DNA of 36,699 nt from Lachnospiraceae bacterium UBA7109 (lineage in GTDB: Bacteria > Bacillota > Clostridia > Lachnospirales > Lachnospiraceae). Position 1 is the first letter of the stretch, and each line of letters starts with the position of its first letter. A program made the position numbers and the translations under genes. Positions 18,401 to 25,438 of the stretch are shown here, piece by piece. A model generated the notes under the pieces. The model had not been told where the DNA came from. It did no database searches and saw nothing but the letters and a program-made list of their open reading frames with translations. The stretch is from the NCBI GenBank assembly GCA_002492335.1, contig DKYD01000062.1, forward strand, positions 49,151 to 85,849, given 5' to 3'.

Positions 18401-19760
18401 CAAGTATTACAATGCAGCCCGCACGGCTACAATCACGGTAAACGAGCATAATTTCAACGGCTCTGAGGTTCGGACAGCTATTACGTCCAACACATCCACG
18501 CCAAGCGTACGTGGCTGGGGCGGAAGCGGTGATATACACACGGCGACCGTACCATTTACGACAGATGGAAATTATTCATTTAACGTCAACTATACGGATC
18601 TCGCAGGTAATCCGGCTCAGGTTTACAATGTGAATGAATTTGTCATTGACCTTACAAAACCAGAGATTGAAATCTTTGACATTATGGATAAGTCGGCAAA
18701 TAACGGCGAAGTGGCTCCGGGCGTAAGATACAGCGATACGAACCATGACGTCAATGGCGTAAGTATTACATACAGTGGAGCGAAGCATGCAGAAAAGGCA
18801 GTAGACGGGGCAAGAAGCAGCATTCCGAATGGAGAGAGTATCAAGATGGCGGATTTTGAACATACGCCGGAAACAGACGATGTATATACTATGGTTGCAA
18901 AGGTGACAGACCTTGCCGGAAATTCGGATGAGAAGCAGGTAACTTTCTCTGTTAACAGATTTGGATCGAACTTTATCTTCAGTGACGAGACAGAAGCATT
19001 CCTGGATGATTACTATAATAATGAGGAAGAAAATCTTGTCGTAACAGAGATTAACGTTGACACACTGATGCACAGAGGTATTTCCTGCGGCCATGACGGC
19101 GACCTGGAAGACATGGAAGAGGGAACGGATTATACAGTTAAGGAAAGCGGAGGAGAAGCATCCTGGAAGGAATATGTATATACGATTAACAAGGAAAACT
19201 TTGAAAAAGAAGGCTTGTATAATCTTACGATCGACTCTGTAGACCGTGCGACGAATCAGGTGAATAATAAGATCAAGGAAGCAAATATTGAATTTGTCAT
19301 TGATAAGACGGCGCCGACAGTTGTCATCACAGGTATTGAAGACGATGGGCAGTATCGTACGAACGAACGTGATATTACGATTGCGGCGGAAGATAATGTG
19401 GCGATGGATCGTGTGGAAGTATATGTCAACGATGACAAGAAACCGATAGAAACCTATGACGCGAAGATGATACGTGAGCAGAAAGGAGACCTTCCATATA
19501 CATTGAAGAGCTCCTCTGACTGGCAGGATATCAAGGCAGTTGCCGTGGATATGGCGGGAAATGTTGCTGATACTGCCAGAGCAGAAGGAAGTAAGCAGGA
19601 GAAATGGATGAGTGTTCTGGTAACTTCAAATGTACTCGTACAGTTTTATCGGAATACACCGCTGGTAATCGGTACAGGGATCGTTCTTGTCGGACTGGCC
19701 GGAATCTTCTTCCTGATATTTGCAAAGAGAAGAAAAAAGGACGAAGAAGCAGCAGAATAA
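12402..19760 (+). CDS. Giant Ig-like repeat surface protein (2452 residues)
   Basis: Signal peptide (about residues 1-34, cleavage near HAA), then a carboxypeptidase-regulatory-like domain (about 40-125), Big_2-like Ig domains (about 135-400, VYDG-type MBG segment near 425) and at least ten further Ig-like modules to about residue 2400. Modules typically start with D-x-x-x-P-E/T and carry ERNF, and close with DLAGN or a variant; ERNF occurs five times exactly, with ETYF and EHNF variants. A C-terminal helix (about 2415-2438) and RRKK tail anchor it in the membrane; no LPxTG is present. The extended length would cross a thick cell wall. It lies inside the kinase/phosphatase/FHA block and immediately after the ETTLL protein, so it is probably part of the secretion machine or its cell-surface end, or an adhesin. 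Function is not known. A GGGAG sequence precedes the ATG. Confidence 0.85.
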   Translation: MRKGRNLNERICAVVLALAMFLGSVLPNMTFVAHAAEAEHEITFRVIEKLNAGQPNEADMPLSGATVEVSGGDSAISAKTNADGMATVSGTFDDAAAYTYVVKKDGYTVSPSNTLDITATGAISVEMKMADIQTSVNSVELNLDNTDEKTATVKIADAIENNSNLEPGYTWKTENADIAEVSDGTITAVSRGAATIIVSRNGKSKAIPVTVKEELAGMTISVVPETDSQDITTDVKAVSITVSGMESATGYVQIYKSGETDPIGTISSPYDSALVYDKADALKGKVIFTAKYVPADTDYYFAKEVSTDELTYKKSCNLALTDESREVTYGDASPIQIVAASDTVMKRTLSYASEREDVATVDKDGNVTIVGAGTTVITVTAAENDEYTRSEAKYTVNVKKKAVTVLLNQVTWGEAKKVYDGSKSIELTGTYVTGSDTITIPVTAELDTADASDTEYTEAVITNIGKYAMENPNYDITLQNFENAELSGLKIEVARRTLYVRVKEETAVTIPYGKTNDEIEDIIKKEAEIVLIDNTGALEKDKDSGLVSEDTADIGGAVEVQLKDKATQTYYVKEYADALQPGIIDGKEKIGNNYKLAVADPVEDYSGKLVVIQETITDIFSMIQVDDGQEGVYKTADKTWVRNNTSLKVSSLVDRYSDVYMKRNSDGAYQKNIIQLSTEEEGNKEVDDIHVYLSEQGDINNATRTEETTIPAGKIAIDNKVPDVQFTSLDLFGNTAQLMGNLLYKKFTGQEYTENIIISDDGSGLAQDESGQETYAYKFYNVKESTENTNEAIKAAAVSEEGWKNGTSKEIPVAASEQGYFVLLVKVRDQVGNEAVYASNGLVIDTTVPTVIITGIDGTKAYKSNMNYTITVADTLSGIDKIEVKVLDKAGNEIAGDEQKHYNTFTVENIVDSEGNGLTKEGLQGKTDPYTINAVILANSTNNAGSVVKVIAYDKAGNESAEAEAKINVDTTRPEVTYFYDNNTCEIVEGKNYFTGNRIMTITYKERNFDPSKAEFKINVDGKVYQTNLNEKEWNDELGAMGVKLLSVVDSQSDVKDGYTDDRTITYQIEFGAEEKEYEYEIEEMTIVDLAGNNVEIKPTEGIFVIDRKSPEIEVSYDLTDDDAENGNFFNAVRTMTVTYTETYFKEENVSLKLKKDAEKTLKEWMEDSSEEGIAIEKLDVEDNKHGYKVTFGRFEGENKDFDFEISTSMKDYAGNSNQEVNYQKGVENSKSSFTVDMVEPQVVVELSDGAKNDSYYQEDCKVTVTYTERNFDEDGLTYDITIGKKEGTYTHKELKELEEISVTEDSSSGNSHEYVITFTGGALKDQDYKIKPHITDKAGNKEEETSEKSFTVDKKKPEIAVEYYVGEVKEENKKDPTTNEKERLFTNEKVFVVVTITERNFSKFEEFVNNPKQMTADFNENREPSSGHNTQANIVGSQGWSKGEKLDSWQQTFEFDVLQNGDSDFDFNLKYADLAGNEVQSEQYYLTVDKKAPEIKVTYYEDYEEDNKTPVKNADVMDKGERLYRQKKVYAKYEITERNFARANSKTNSKTFEKNQMQVKYVHTEEHEGTPINYDILAEVAGNWKYDEADKTWNQIFEFNAEANYTIGMTYTDLAGNKFEYGDHMFTVDWTVPEGTITIPDIPDRDASKGGSWSKLWNVIYNFFTNKTHTSTMESSDETSGVDKVSYYIDETVSALNGEHQHLALDELKEKKWIPYENGITVKPDSQSALYGKIIDKAGNVTYLNAKYGIIADDEEPVVKLTDNIEKSPIRNGLHNSDAYIEVQVEEPLVNGVYAGIKEVKYEIEATTNLPERAYEEGIVDMTYTNGKGERNRIGSGTIKVNARTFNSNDVTVTVTAEDNAGNLHKEYIKLSIDVTPPEVRFEPVPASSAHGEFYNVTRTIKVTIQERNFDPNAINWDIINYEGSRPTPRFISSENSNSDESKTVYEVTFSADGVYSLSMDCQDLAGNQSNTATEGRFVIDKTAPTINVTFDNNHAQNGKYYNAARTATITVNEHNFNGSEVRTAITSNTSTPSVRGWGGSGDIHTATVPFTTDGNYSFNVNYTDLAGNPAQVYNVNEFVIDLTKPEIEIFDIMDKSANNGEVAPGVRYSDTNHDVNGVSITYSGAKHAEKAVDGARSSIPNGESIKMADFEHTPETDDVYTMVAKVTDLAGNSDEKQVTFSVNRFGSNFIFSDETEAFLDDYYNNEEENLVVTEINVDTLMHRGISCGHDGDLEDMEEGTDYTVKESGGEASWKEYVYTINKENFEKEGLYNLTIDSVDRATNQVNNKIKEANIEFVIDKTAPTVVITGIEDDGQYRTNERDITIAAEDNVAMDRVEVYVNDDKKPIETYDAKMIREQKGDLPYTLKSSSDWQDIKAVAVDMAGNVADTARAEGSKQEKWMSVLVTSNVLVQFYRNTPLVIGTGIVLVGLAGIFFLIFAKRRKKDEEAAE
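15300..18650 (+). repeat. Protein-level Ig-like repeats with ERNF and DLAGN motifs
   Basis: Within the giant gene, modules of roughly 100-140 residues repeat, each with an N-terminal D..xPE strand, an aromatic N-[FY]-[FY] region followed by T-x-T/V-T-Y/I, ERNF, and a DLAGN-like turn. The repeats are divergent at DNA level, so they are old duplications and not a recent tandem expansion. Confidence 0.75.
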
Positions 19761-19784
19761 AGAAAGAAATGCAGACTTAGAAGT

Positions 19785-19820
19785 GGGCTGCCTGAACGCT
19801 TGAGTCAGGCGGCTCATTTT
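19785..19820 (+). terminator. Hairpin terminator between the giant surface protein and the second kinase
   Basis: GGGCTGCCTGA (19785-19795) pairs with TCAGGCGGCTC (19805-19815), an 11-base stem with two wobble pairs, a 9-base loop and ATTTT immediately after. It starts 24 bases after the stop codon. It probably limits rather than abolishes read-through, since the next gene has no evident separate promoter. Confidence 0.65.
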
Positions 19821-19847
19821 GAACATATGGGAAACGGAGGCGGAGTG

Positions 19848-21752
19848 GTGATACAAAATGGAATGATTCTGGACGGCGTCTACCAGATTGTCCGGGAAAT
19901 CGGACGAGGGGGGACAGGAATCATTTATCTTGCAGAGCATCTGAGGCTGAATAAAAGAGTGGTGGTAAAAAAAATAAAGGAGCATTTTGTCGGACAGATC
20001 AATGGGCGTGCGGAGGTTGATATACTGAAGCGGCTTCATCACTCATATCTTCCTCAAGTGTACGATTTCCTTGTCATTGGCGGAAGTATATATACGGTGA
20101 TGGAGTATATAGAAGGAAAAGACCTTCAGTATTATCTTGACCGGAAGTATTCTTTCCCGGAGGAAACAGTAAAGAAATGGCTTCTGCAGCTTGCGGAGGT
20201 TCTCGTGTATCTGCATTCTCAGAATCCTCCGATCTTACATAGTGATATTAAGCCGGGAAATATTATGATCACCGGAAGCGGAGATGTGTGTCTGATTGAT
20301 TTTAATATTTCGTTAGATGGAGAGACAAGTAAGGATGTGCAGGGAGTCAGTCCGTGGTATGCGGCGCCAGAGCAGTACGAGAGGGCGCAGAACATCATTT
20401 ACAGACAGGAAGATCATATTGTACTGGATGGAAGGATGGATATCTACAGTCTCGGAGCAACATTTTACCGGATGATGACAGGATATCTGCCTTCACCGGC
20501 AGAGGATCAGAGTTTACTGCTTGACGCTATGGATATCGCTTACAGCGACGGGCTAAAAGCGATTCTTTCACGGATGTTAAAGCCGGAACCTTCCCGTCGG
20601 TATGCGTCGGCGCAGAAACTGAAAAGAGCGCTCGAGGATGTGTGCAGGATGGATCCGGTATACCGAAGATACGGATATTTACAGCTGACTGTTATGTTTG
20701 GATGGATACTTTGCGTGATAGCAGGCGCGCTCTGTATTTACTATGGCAGCTGGCAGAATACGGTGGAGAACTGGCGGCAGGCATATCGGAGTCTCTATCT
20801 TGCGTCAGAGAATCAGGAAGAGTCAACTGTGATCGCAGAAGGGACAGATATTTTAAATGATTTCACCTATCGTTCTTATTTAAGCAAGAATGAAGGGAAG
20901 AAGGCAGAGGTTTTGAATATCGTAGGGGAAAGTTATTTCCGTCAGGAAAAGTATGCGGACGCCGCTGCCTGTTACAGGGAAGCCTGGGAAATAGAAAAAG
21001 CAAAAAGTGAATATCTGGAAAATTATATCGTGGCATTAATCCGGGACGGACAATATGAGGAAGCGGCCGGAGCTGCACAGTCCGGGGAAGGGCGCGAAAC
21101 TCTTTCGGCTGAGACGCAAAGTCTGATTTCTATGGAACTTGCCTGGATGTCAGGAAAAACAGAAAATGCACAGGAGGAATTGGACGCATATATTAAAAAT
21201 GCTGAAAGGACAGGGGATCATCATCTTATGGTAAATGCCGGTCTGCTGCTGGCGGATATTTACATGGAAGAGGAAGAATATCAGGAGGCAGTAACTGTGC
21301 TTGAAGAGGCAATGCGGCTGAGTGAAGGGAAGGACACAAGAAGACGGCTTGGCGAGGCTGCGTATCTTGCGGCAGAGAGATGTGACCATGAGGTCAGCCG
21401 CAGGGCATACCTTTCCAGAGCGCTGGAATGTTATGAAGGACTGAATCAAAGTAAAAGTCCAAGTTATGAGGATCGGTTAAATCTTGCGCTTATACAGCGC
21501 GCGTTAAATAAATATGAAAGCAGTAACCTGACTTTGAAGGAGATGTATGCAGAATATCCGGACGAATATGTAATACCTATGTGGATGTGCTACAACTATC
21601 TGGATATGGCGAAGGAAAAGAAGGATTACGGGAAGTATGAAAAGGAGCTTAAATTTCGCTATCAGGACTGTAAACATATTTATGATATGCAGGGTGAAAA
21701 AAATGAAAGCATGGAAGAACTGGAAAAGATTATGAACAGTCTGGAGGGATGA
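19848..21752 (+). CDS. Second transmembrane Ser/Thr kinase, atypical catalytic motifs, TPR ectodomain
   Basis: A 634-residue protein. I chose GTG at 19848 because GGAGG lies at 19836-19840 with 7-base spacing; the longer in-frame TTG at 19800 falls inside the terminator hairpin. Kinase domain: Gly-rich loop GRGGTG, Lys41 in VVVKKI, HSD in place of HRD (Asp133) followed by IKPGN, and DFN in place of DFG (Asp151), then WYAAPEQY. Lys, Asp, Asn and Asp needed for catalysis are kept, but the Arg of HRD and the Gly of DFG are lost, so it is non-RD and possibly weakly active. TM helix at about 279-303; the last 330 residues are repeated helical TPR-like units (for example AACYREAWEIEKAKSEYLENYIVAL, residues about 370-395), expected outside. 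The topology again matches EssB. A 44-residue membrane protein follows 3 bases later. Confidence 0.9.
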   Translation: MIQNGMILDGVYQIVREIGRGGTGIIYLAEHLRLNKRVVVKKIKEHFVGQINGRAEVDILKRLHHSYLPQVYDFLVIGGSIYTVMEYIEGKDLQYYLDRKYSFPEETVKKWLLQLAEVLVYLHSQNPPILHSDIKPGNIMITGSGDVCLIDFNISLDGETSKDVQGVSPWYAAPEQYERAQNIIYRQEDHIVLDGRMDIYSLGATFYRMMTGYLPSPAEDQSLLLDAMDIAYSDGLKAILSRMLKPEPSRRYASAQKLKRALEDVCRMDPVYRRYGYLQLTVMFGWILCVIAGALCIYYGSWQNTVENWRQAYRSLYLASENQEESTVIAEGTDILNDFTYRSYLSKNEGKKAEVLNIVGESYFRQEKYADAAACYREAWEIEKAKSEYLENYIVALIRDGQYEEAAGAAQSGEGRETLSAETQSLISMELAWMSGKTENAQEELDAYIKNAERTGDHHLMVNAGLLLADIYMEEEEYQEAVTVLEEAMRLSEGKDTRRRLGEAAYLAAERCDHEVSRRAYLSRALECYEGLNQSKSPSYEDRLNLALIQRALNKYESSNLTLKEMYAEYPDEYVIPMWMCYNYLDMAKEKKDYGKYEKELKFRYQDCKHIYDMQGEKNESMEELEKIMNSLEG

Positions 21753-21755
21753 TAA

Positions 21756-21890
21756 GTGAGCGGCGTCGGGGTTCTGGTAATCGGAGTATTCATTTTGATC
21801 TTATCCACTGCCGGAATGACTGCGGCGGAGATTATGATCCGGAGGAAAAAGAAAAGGATAAGGGAGCAGGTTTATCACATGTATGACTAA
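21756..21890 (+). CDS. Small single-TM protein (44 residues)
   Basis: A GTG-started frame with GGAGGG at 21743-21748 and 7-base spacing, 3 bases after the kinase stop. It encodes MSGVGVLVIGVFILILSTAG, a membrane helix of about 18 residues, and then a very basic stretch RRKKKRIR before the C-terminal YHMYD. The positive charges place the C-terminus in the cytoplasm. It is conserved in position between a kinase gene and an FHA gene, which hints at a small accessory subunit. No family is recognised; type VIIb EssA is also a single-TM protein but larger, so no equation can be made. Confidence 0.65.
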   Translation: MSGVGVLVIGVFILILSTAGMTAAEIMIRRKKKRIREQVYHMYD

Positions 21891-21914
21891 CTGTCATGGA
21901 GGAAGGAGAAGAGG

Positions 21915-23282
21915 ATGGAAGGTATGTATAATCAAAACAAAGGAAATAAAGTTACAAAATGCGTAAAAGAAATGTTGACGTCGCCGTTATTTCTGACCGG
22001 GGCGATAGCATATTCCGTATATGGACTATTTGAATTGCTGAGCGGAATGACCGGAGGAAATTCCGGAATATCAAGTCTCATGAACAGGCTTCCCGAGATG
22101 CGGAATATGTATGGTCTGGATTATAGCGCTGTGCAGATGTATATCAGCGGATATAATACCGCCCGCGTGGCGGTGGCGCTGCTGGCGTCCATACCGGCCA
22201 TGATTATCATCGCCGGTTTATGGATGATGTTTGCATCCGGAAAAAGTAAAACCGGTCGGTCTGTGAATGTGACGGGATTGACGATGATCCGTGTAATTGT
22301 AATTATACGGTTGGTGGGCGCTTGTATTGCACTCGCATTTGTTGAGATTGTATGTATCTCTGCTTTGGTTATTATAGGAGGCGAGGCGGGCAGTTATGAC
22401 GGCGGATATTTTATACTATTATTGATATTAGCGATGATTATAGTAGCGGTAGTGTATGCGCTGCAGATTATATTTTACATCAAATTATCCTCTGTGATCC
22501 TGTCTGTGAAATCTGTGGCAGTTACCGGGAAGCCGGACGCAGAAGTGTCCAGATATGTAGAAATATTCTGCTATCTGGCAGGGGGAGCCGCCGCTCTCTC
22601 GGCATTGATGTCGCTCGTCCGGGCGGCGGTACTTGGATTCCTCGCCAATGCAGGACTTGCCACGGCATATATTGTATTTGCGATATTTCTTATGAAATAT
22701 CGGACGAATATGCAGATGCTTCAACAGAACCCGGGCATGATGATAGATCCGGCGCAGGCACTGTATCAGCCGCCTGTGCAGGAACAGCCTTCATACCAGC
22801 CGTCGTATCAGCCACAGGAGCAGCCTGCATATCAGTCGTCAGTACAGGAGCCGCTGCAGAGGTCATACCAGCCCTCCTATCGGTCACAGGAGCAGTCATA
22901 TAACCGGGAAAATGAGACGACGGTATTGCCATATTACAATGAGACGTCTGTGTTAAGCGGTCAGTTTGTAAGCGGCGGTCAGATGCAGCTTGTGCGGATG
23001 ACGCGCCAGAAGACAGGGGAAACATTCTGCATCAGTAAGCCTTCTTTCTGGATTGGAAAGGATCCGGCGAATGTGGATTATTGTATTTCGGATAACTCTG
23101 CAGTCAGCCGGAGACATGTATTGGTGACCATACAGAACGGCAGCTGCTATGTGAGAGATAACCATTCGACAAACCGGGTATATATAAATGGCCAGGTAAT
23201 TATGCCGGACACGGATACATTAGTATCGAATGGGGACAGAGTACGTCTCGGAGATGAAGAATTTGTAGTAAGCATAGGTTGA
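21915..23282 (+). CDS. Polytopic membrane protein with C-terminal FHA domain and ETTVL motif
   Basis: A 455-residue protein with several hydrophobic helices in the first 265 residues (about 20-45, 85-110, 125-155, 160-185, 210-260), then a cytoplasmic linker rich in QPSYQP repeats, then ETTVL (residues 334-338) and ETSVL (343-347), then an FHA domain (about 360-455) with SRRH and YING. The FHA GR is GK and the NG after the strand is NR, so phosphothreonine recognition may be altered. GGAGGAAGGAG lies upstream of the ATG. It carries both a candidate phosphorylation motif and an FHA module, which allows self-binding or cross-binding to the ETTLL proteins. The 7-helix-like region is unlike known T7SS parts. 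Confidence 0.85.
   Translation: MEGMYNQNKGNKVTKCVKEMLTSPLFLTGAIAYSVYGLFELLSGMTGGNSGISSLMNRLPEMRNMYGLDYSAVQMYISGYNTARVAVALLASIPAMIIIAGLWMMFASGKSKTGRSVNVTGLTMIRVIVIIRLVGACIALAFVEIVCISALVIIGGEAGSYDGGYFILLLILAMIIVAVVYALQIIFYIKLSSVILSVKSVAVTGKPDAEVSRYVEIFCYLAGGAAALSALMSLVRAAVLGFLANAGLATAYIVFAIFLMKYRTNMQMLQQNPGMMIDPAQALYQPPVQEQPSYQPSYQPQEQPAYQSSVQEPLQRSYQPSYRSQEQSYNRENETTVLPYYNETSVLSGQFVSGGQMQLVRMTRQKTGETFCISKPSFWIGKDPANVDYCISDNSAVSRRHVLVTIQNGSCYVRDNHSTNRVYINGQVIMPDTDTLVSNGDRVRLGDEEFVVSIG
22914..22955 (+). other. ETTVL and ETSVL candidate phosphorylation motifs in the FHA membrane protein
   Basis: Two short motifs 9 residues apart directly before the FHA domain, the same position relative to FHA as the paired ETTLL motifs in the HtrA-FHA protein. 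Confidence 0.45.
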
Positions 23283-23323
23283 TGAACGGAGTTTCAGGGA
23301 TATACAGGAATGAGGAGGAAATT

Positions 23324-24895
23324 ATGGGAGCAAAAGATAACAAGGCGATAAAAATAATCCTGGCGGTTTTCATTGGTCTGCTTGTAATGATTATTGCAGG
23401 GCTTGCATTTGTGGCAGTACATGGGAAGATGAAGGAAAATAATTACACTGCGGCAATCCAGGAGGCAGAGAAGTATCTGGCTGAAAATAATTATGAGCAG
23501 GCAATTATTCAGTATGAGAATGCGATTTCAATCAATCCGGAAGAGGAAGAGGCGTATCTGGCGCTTGCAGAGATTTATATGGATCAGGATGATACATCAA
23601 AGGCAAGGTCCATTTTAAGAAAAGGAGCCGGGCAGACAGGATCCGCCAGAATCCAAAGGATGTTAAGCACGCTGGAAGCACAGACGCTGACAGGTAAGAT
23701 GGAAGATAAGACCGACGGTCAGATCGATCTTGCACAGGCCTCGCAGGATCTGTCCTGGGATACTTCTTTTGTGCAGAAAATTATCAATTATACATTTGAC
23801 GATTATAAGAGGGAGTTTGGCCGTGTTACCAGCGCCACAATGAACGATGACGGTTATCTGGAGGTCCGGCATACAAAGTTAAGCGCGACATGTTATTACA
23901 AGAATACATCGGATAATAAAGAAATTGTAGATACCAGCAGAAAAACTCCGTATGCAGAAGGTATGCCGGAGAAGATCACGCTGGATTCATTAGGAGTTCT
24001 GTTCCGTAATTTTGATGGAGCCGCAAGCCTTAATCGTATGCAGATGCTCTTTGGAGAACGTGTAGAGCCGAAAACGATGGAAGGGAATATTTATATTGAA
24101 AGCAAAGAAGAAGACCTGATCGCAAGACTTGGTACAGATAAAAACGGCAATATTACCTCGCCTTCTTCCTGGAATGAATTAATTCTGCCAATGGCTAACC
24201 GGAACAGAGCTTCCGCAGGCACGCTGTCCGGTGTGATTGTAGATGCAGTTTCCGGAAAAGGCGTCGCAAACGCACAGATAACATTTAAACCGGCTGATTC
24301 ATCTCATAAGACGGTCAAAGAAACGACAGATTCAAGGGGCGCTTTCCAGGTAACACTGGAGGCGGATGATTATAAGATTACGGTGAAGGCAAATGGATAT
24401 ATTGAAGAAGAATTTGTTTTCCGGATTGAAAAAGGGAAGTCATACAGCGGAGAGCAGTTTGTGATTTCACCGGAGTTGTCCGGCGAGGCAAGGATTGTTC
24501 TGGAATGGGGTGCAGAGCCGATAGACCTGGATTCCCATTTGCAGGGTTCTGTAGACGGAGGAAACAGTATACATGTGTTCTTTGGGGAAAAGAAGGCGTC
24601 TTCCGGAGGTTCTGTCGCTGCTGAGCTGGATCTGGATGATACGGATGGATACGGACCGGAGACAACGACGATCCATAATCTGGATGGTGTTTATACATTT
24701 TCTGTGATGGATTTCCTTGGAACAGGAACGATGGCACAAAATGGTGCGACAGTTAAGGTGTATCTGCCCGGGCAGGATCCGGTAGTGATTGAACTGGGGA
24801 CAGGATCCGGCGTAGATAATATATGGAAGGTATGTAAGATTGACCATGGAAGACTTGAAGTCTTAAACTGCGCAGGATCGGAAGGAGATTTTTAG
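23324..24895 (+). CDS. Membrane protein with TPR and C-terminal CarboxypepD_reg/DUF2135-like domains
   Basis: A 523-residue protein starting MGAKDNKAIK with AGGAGG at 23313-23318; the longer in-frame start at 23279 overlaps the preceding gene. One TM helix (about 11-31) is followed by TPR-like helices (AAIQEAEKYLAENNYEQAI, about 45-63; then QYENAISINPEEEEAYLAL). After an uncharacterised middle comes a carboxypeptidase-regulatory-like Ig domain (about 305-375, GVIVDAVSGKGVANAQI, DSRGAF) and a C-terminal domain with EWGAEPIDLDSHL, typical of YfaP/DUF2135. All of this is expected outside. It sits between two FHA genes, and may bridge the giant Ig-like protein or peptidoglycan and the membrane complex; this is inference. 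Confidence 0.75.
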   Translation: MGAKDNKAIKIILAVFIGLLVMIIAGLAFVAVHGKMKENNYTAAIQEAEKYLAENNYEQAIIQYENAISINPEEEEAYLALAEIYMDQDDTSKARSILRKGAGQTGSARIQRMLSTLEAQTLTGKMEDKTDGQIDLAQASQDLSWDTSFVQKIINYTFDDYKREFGRVTSATMNDDGYLEVRHTKLSATCYYKNTSDNKEIVDTSRKTPYAEGMPEKITLDSLGVLFRNFDGAASLNRMQMLFGERVEPKTMEGNIYIESKEEDLIARLGTDKNGNITSPSSWNELILPMANRNRASAGTLSGVIVDAVSGKGVANAQITFKPADSSHKTVKETTDSRGAFQVTLEADDYKITVKANGYIEEEFVFRIEKGKSYSGEQFVISPELSGEARIVLEWGAEPIDLDSHLQGSVDGGNSIHVFFGEKKASSGGSVAAELDLDDTDGYGPETTTIHNLDGVYTFSVMDFLGTGTMAQNGATVKVYLPGQDPVVIELGTGSGVDNIWKVCKIDHGRLEVLNCAGSEGDF

Positions 24896-24913
24896 AAAGC
24901 GGATAAGAAAGTT

Positions 24914-25423
24914 ATGTTAATTGGGATTATAGTGGTTATCTGTATCGCGGTGACCGGTGTAACCGCTTATGCATTGGCTGCAAACAGAAAGGCAGAAAAG
25001 CAAAAATATTATGATGCGGCATATAAAGTGATTAAGGAAAACTGTCTGAACAATGCGATCCGCAATCAGAATGAGAAGATGCAAAATGGACAGAAGATCA
25101 TGCTCTATCTAAAATGGAAAGACAACGAAAAGCAGGGCTATGTGTTTGATCCGGCAAGAACTGTCCGGATCGGTCGGAGCCCTGAGGGTAATGACATCTG
25201 TATCAGGGAGGAAACAGTGTCTTCAAGACATTGTGTCCTGTTCTTATATCAGGGGCAGTTGTTTTTACAGGATTTTCATTCGCGGAACGGAACCTGGCTT
25301 AAAAGTGGCTTTACCAGACGGTTAGTGCAGGGAACGGAGCCTGTGTTTTCCGGTGATAAGGTAATCGTTGGAGATCTTTCTATCAGGGTAACAATTTTTA
25401 CTTTTAACATGGCGTATGTGTAA
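24914..25423 (+). CDS. Small membrane-anchored FHA protein
   Basis: A 169-residue protein with an N-terminal TM helix (about residues 1-23), a basic helical linker and a cytoplasmic FHA domain (about 65-160). It has canonical residues: IGRSPEGND (Arg of GR), SSRHC and SRNGTWL. It should bind phosphothreonine proteins at the membrane. It lies 15 bases before the secretion ATPase gene, which itself has N-terminal FHA domains, so it is a likely assembly partner. No clear Shine-Dalgarno sequence is visible, and translation may depend on coupling. Confidence 0.85.
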   Translation: MLIGIIVVICIAVTGVTAYALAANRKAEKQKYYDAAYKVIKENCLNNAIRNQNEKMQNGQKIMLYLKWKDNEKQGYVFDPARTVRIGRSPEGNDICIREETVSSRHCVLFLYQGQLFLQDFHSRNGTWLKSGFTRRLVQGTEPVFSGDKVIVGDLSIRVTIFTFNMAYV

Positions 25424-25438
25424 GGAGACGGCAGATAT

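Noticed and set aside
19600..19760. LPxTG-type sortase anchor expected for a large surface protein
   Set aside because: The C-terminus has a membrane helix and RRKK tail but no LPxTG-like motif before it, so the protein is called membrane-anchored only.
19800..19847. Upstream TTG start extending the second kinase by 16 residues
   Set aside because: It falls inside the terminator hairpin and lacks a ribosome binding site; GTG at 19848 has GGAGG at proper spacing.
22780..22890. Short DNA repeats resembling a small array
   Set aside because: They encode QPSYQP-like repeats in the FHA protein linker; there are no spacers or repeat uniformity of a CRISPR array.
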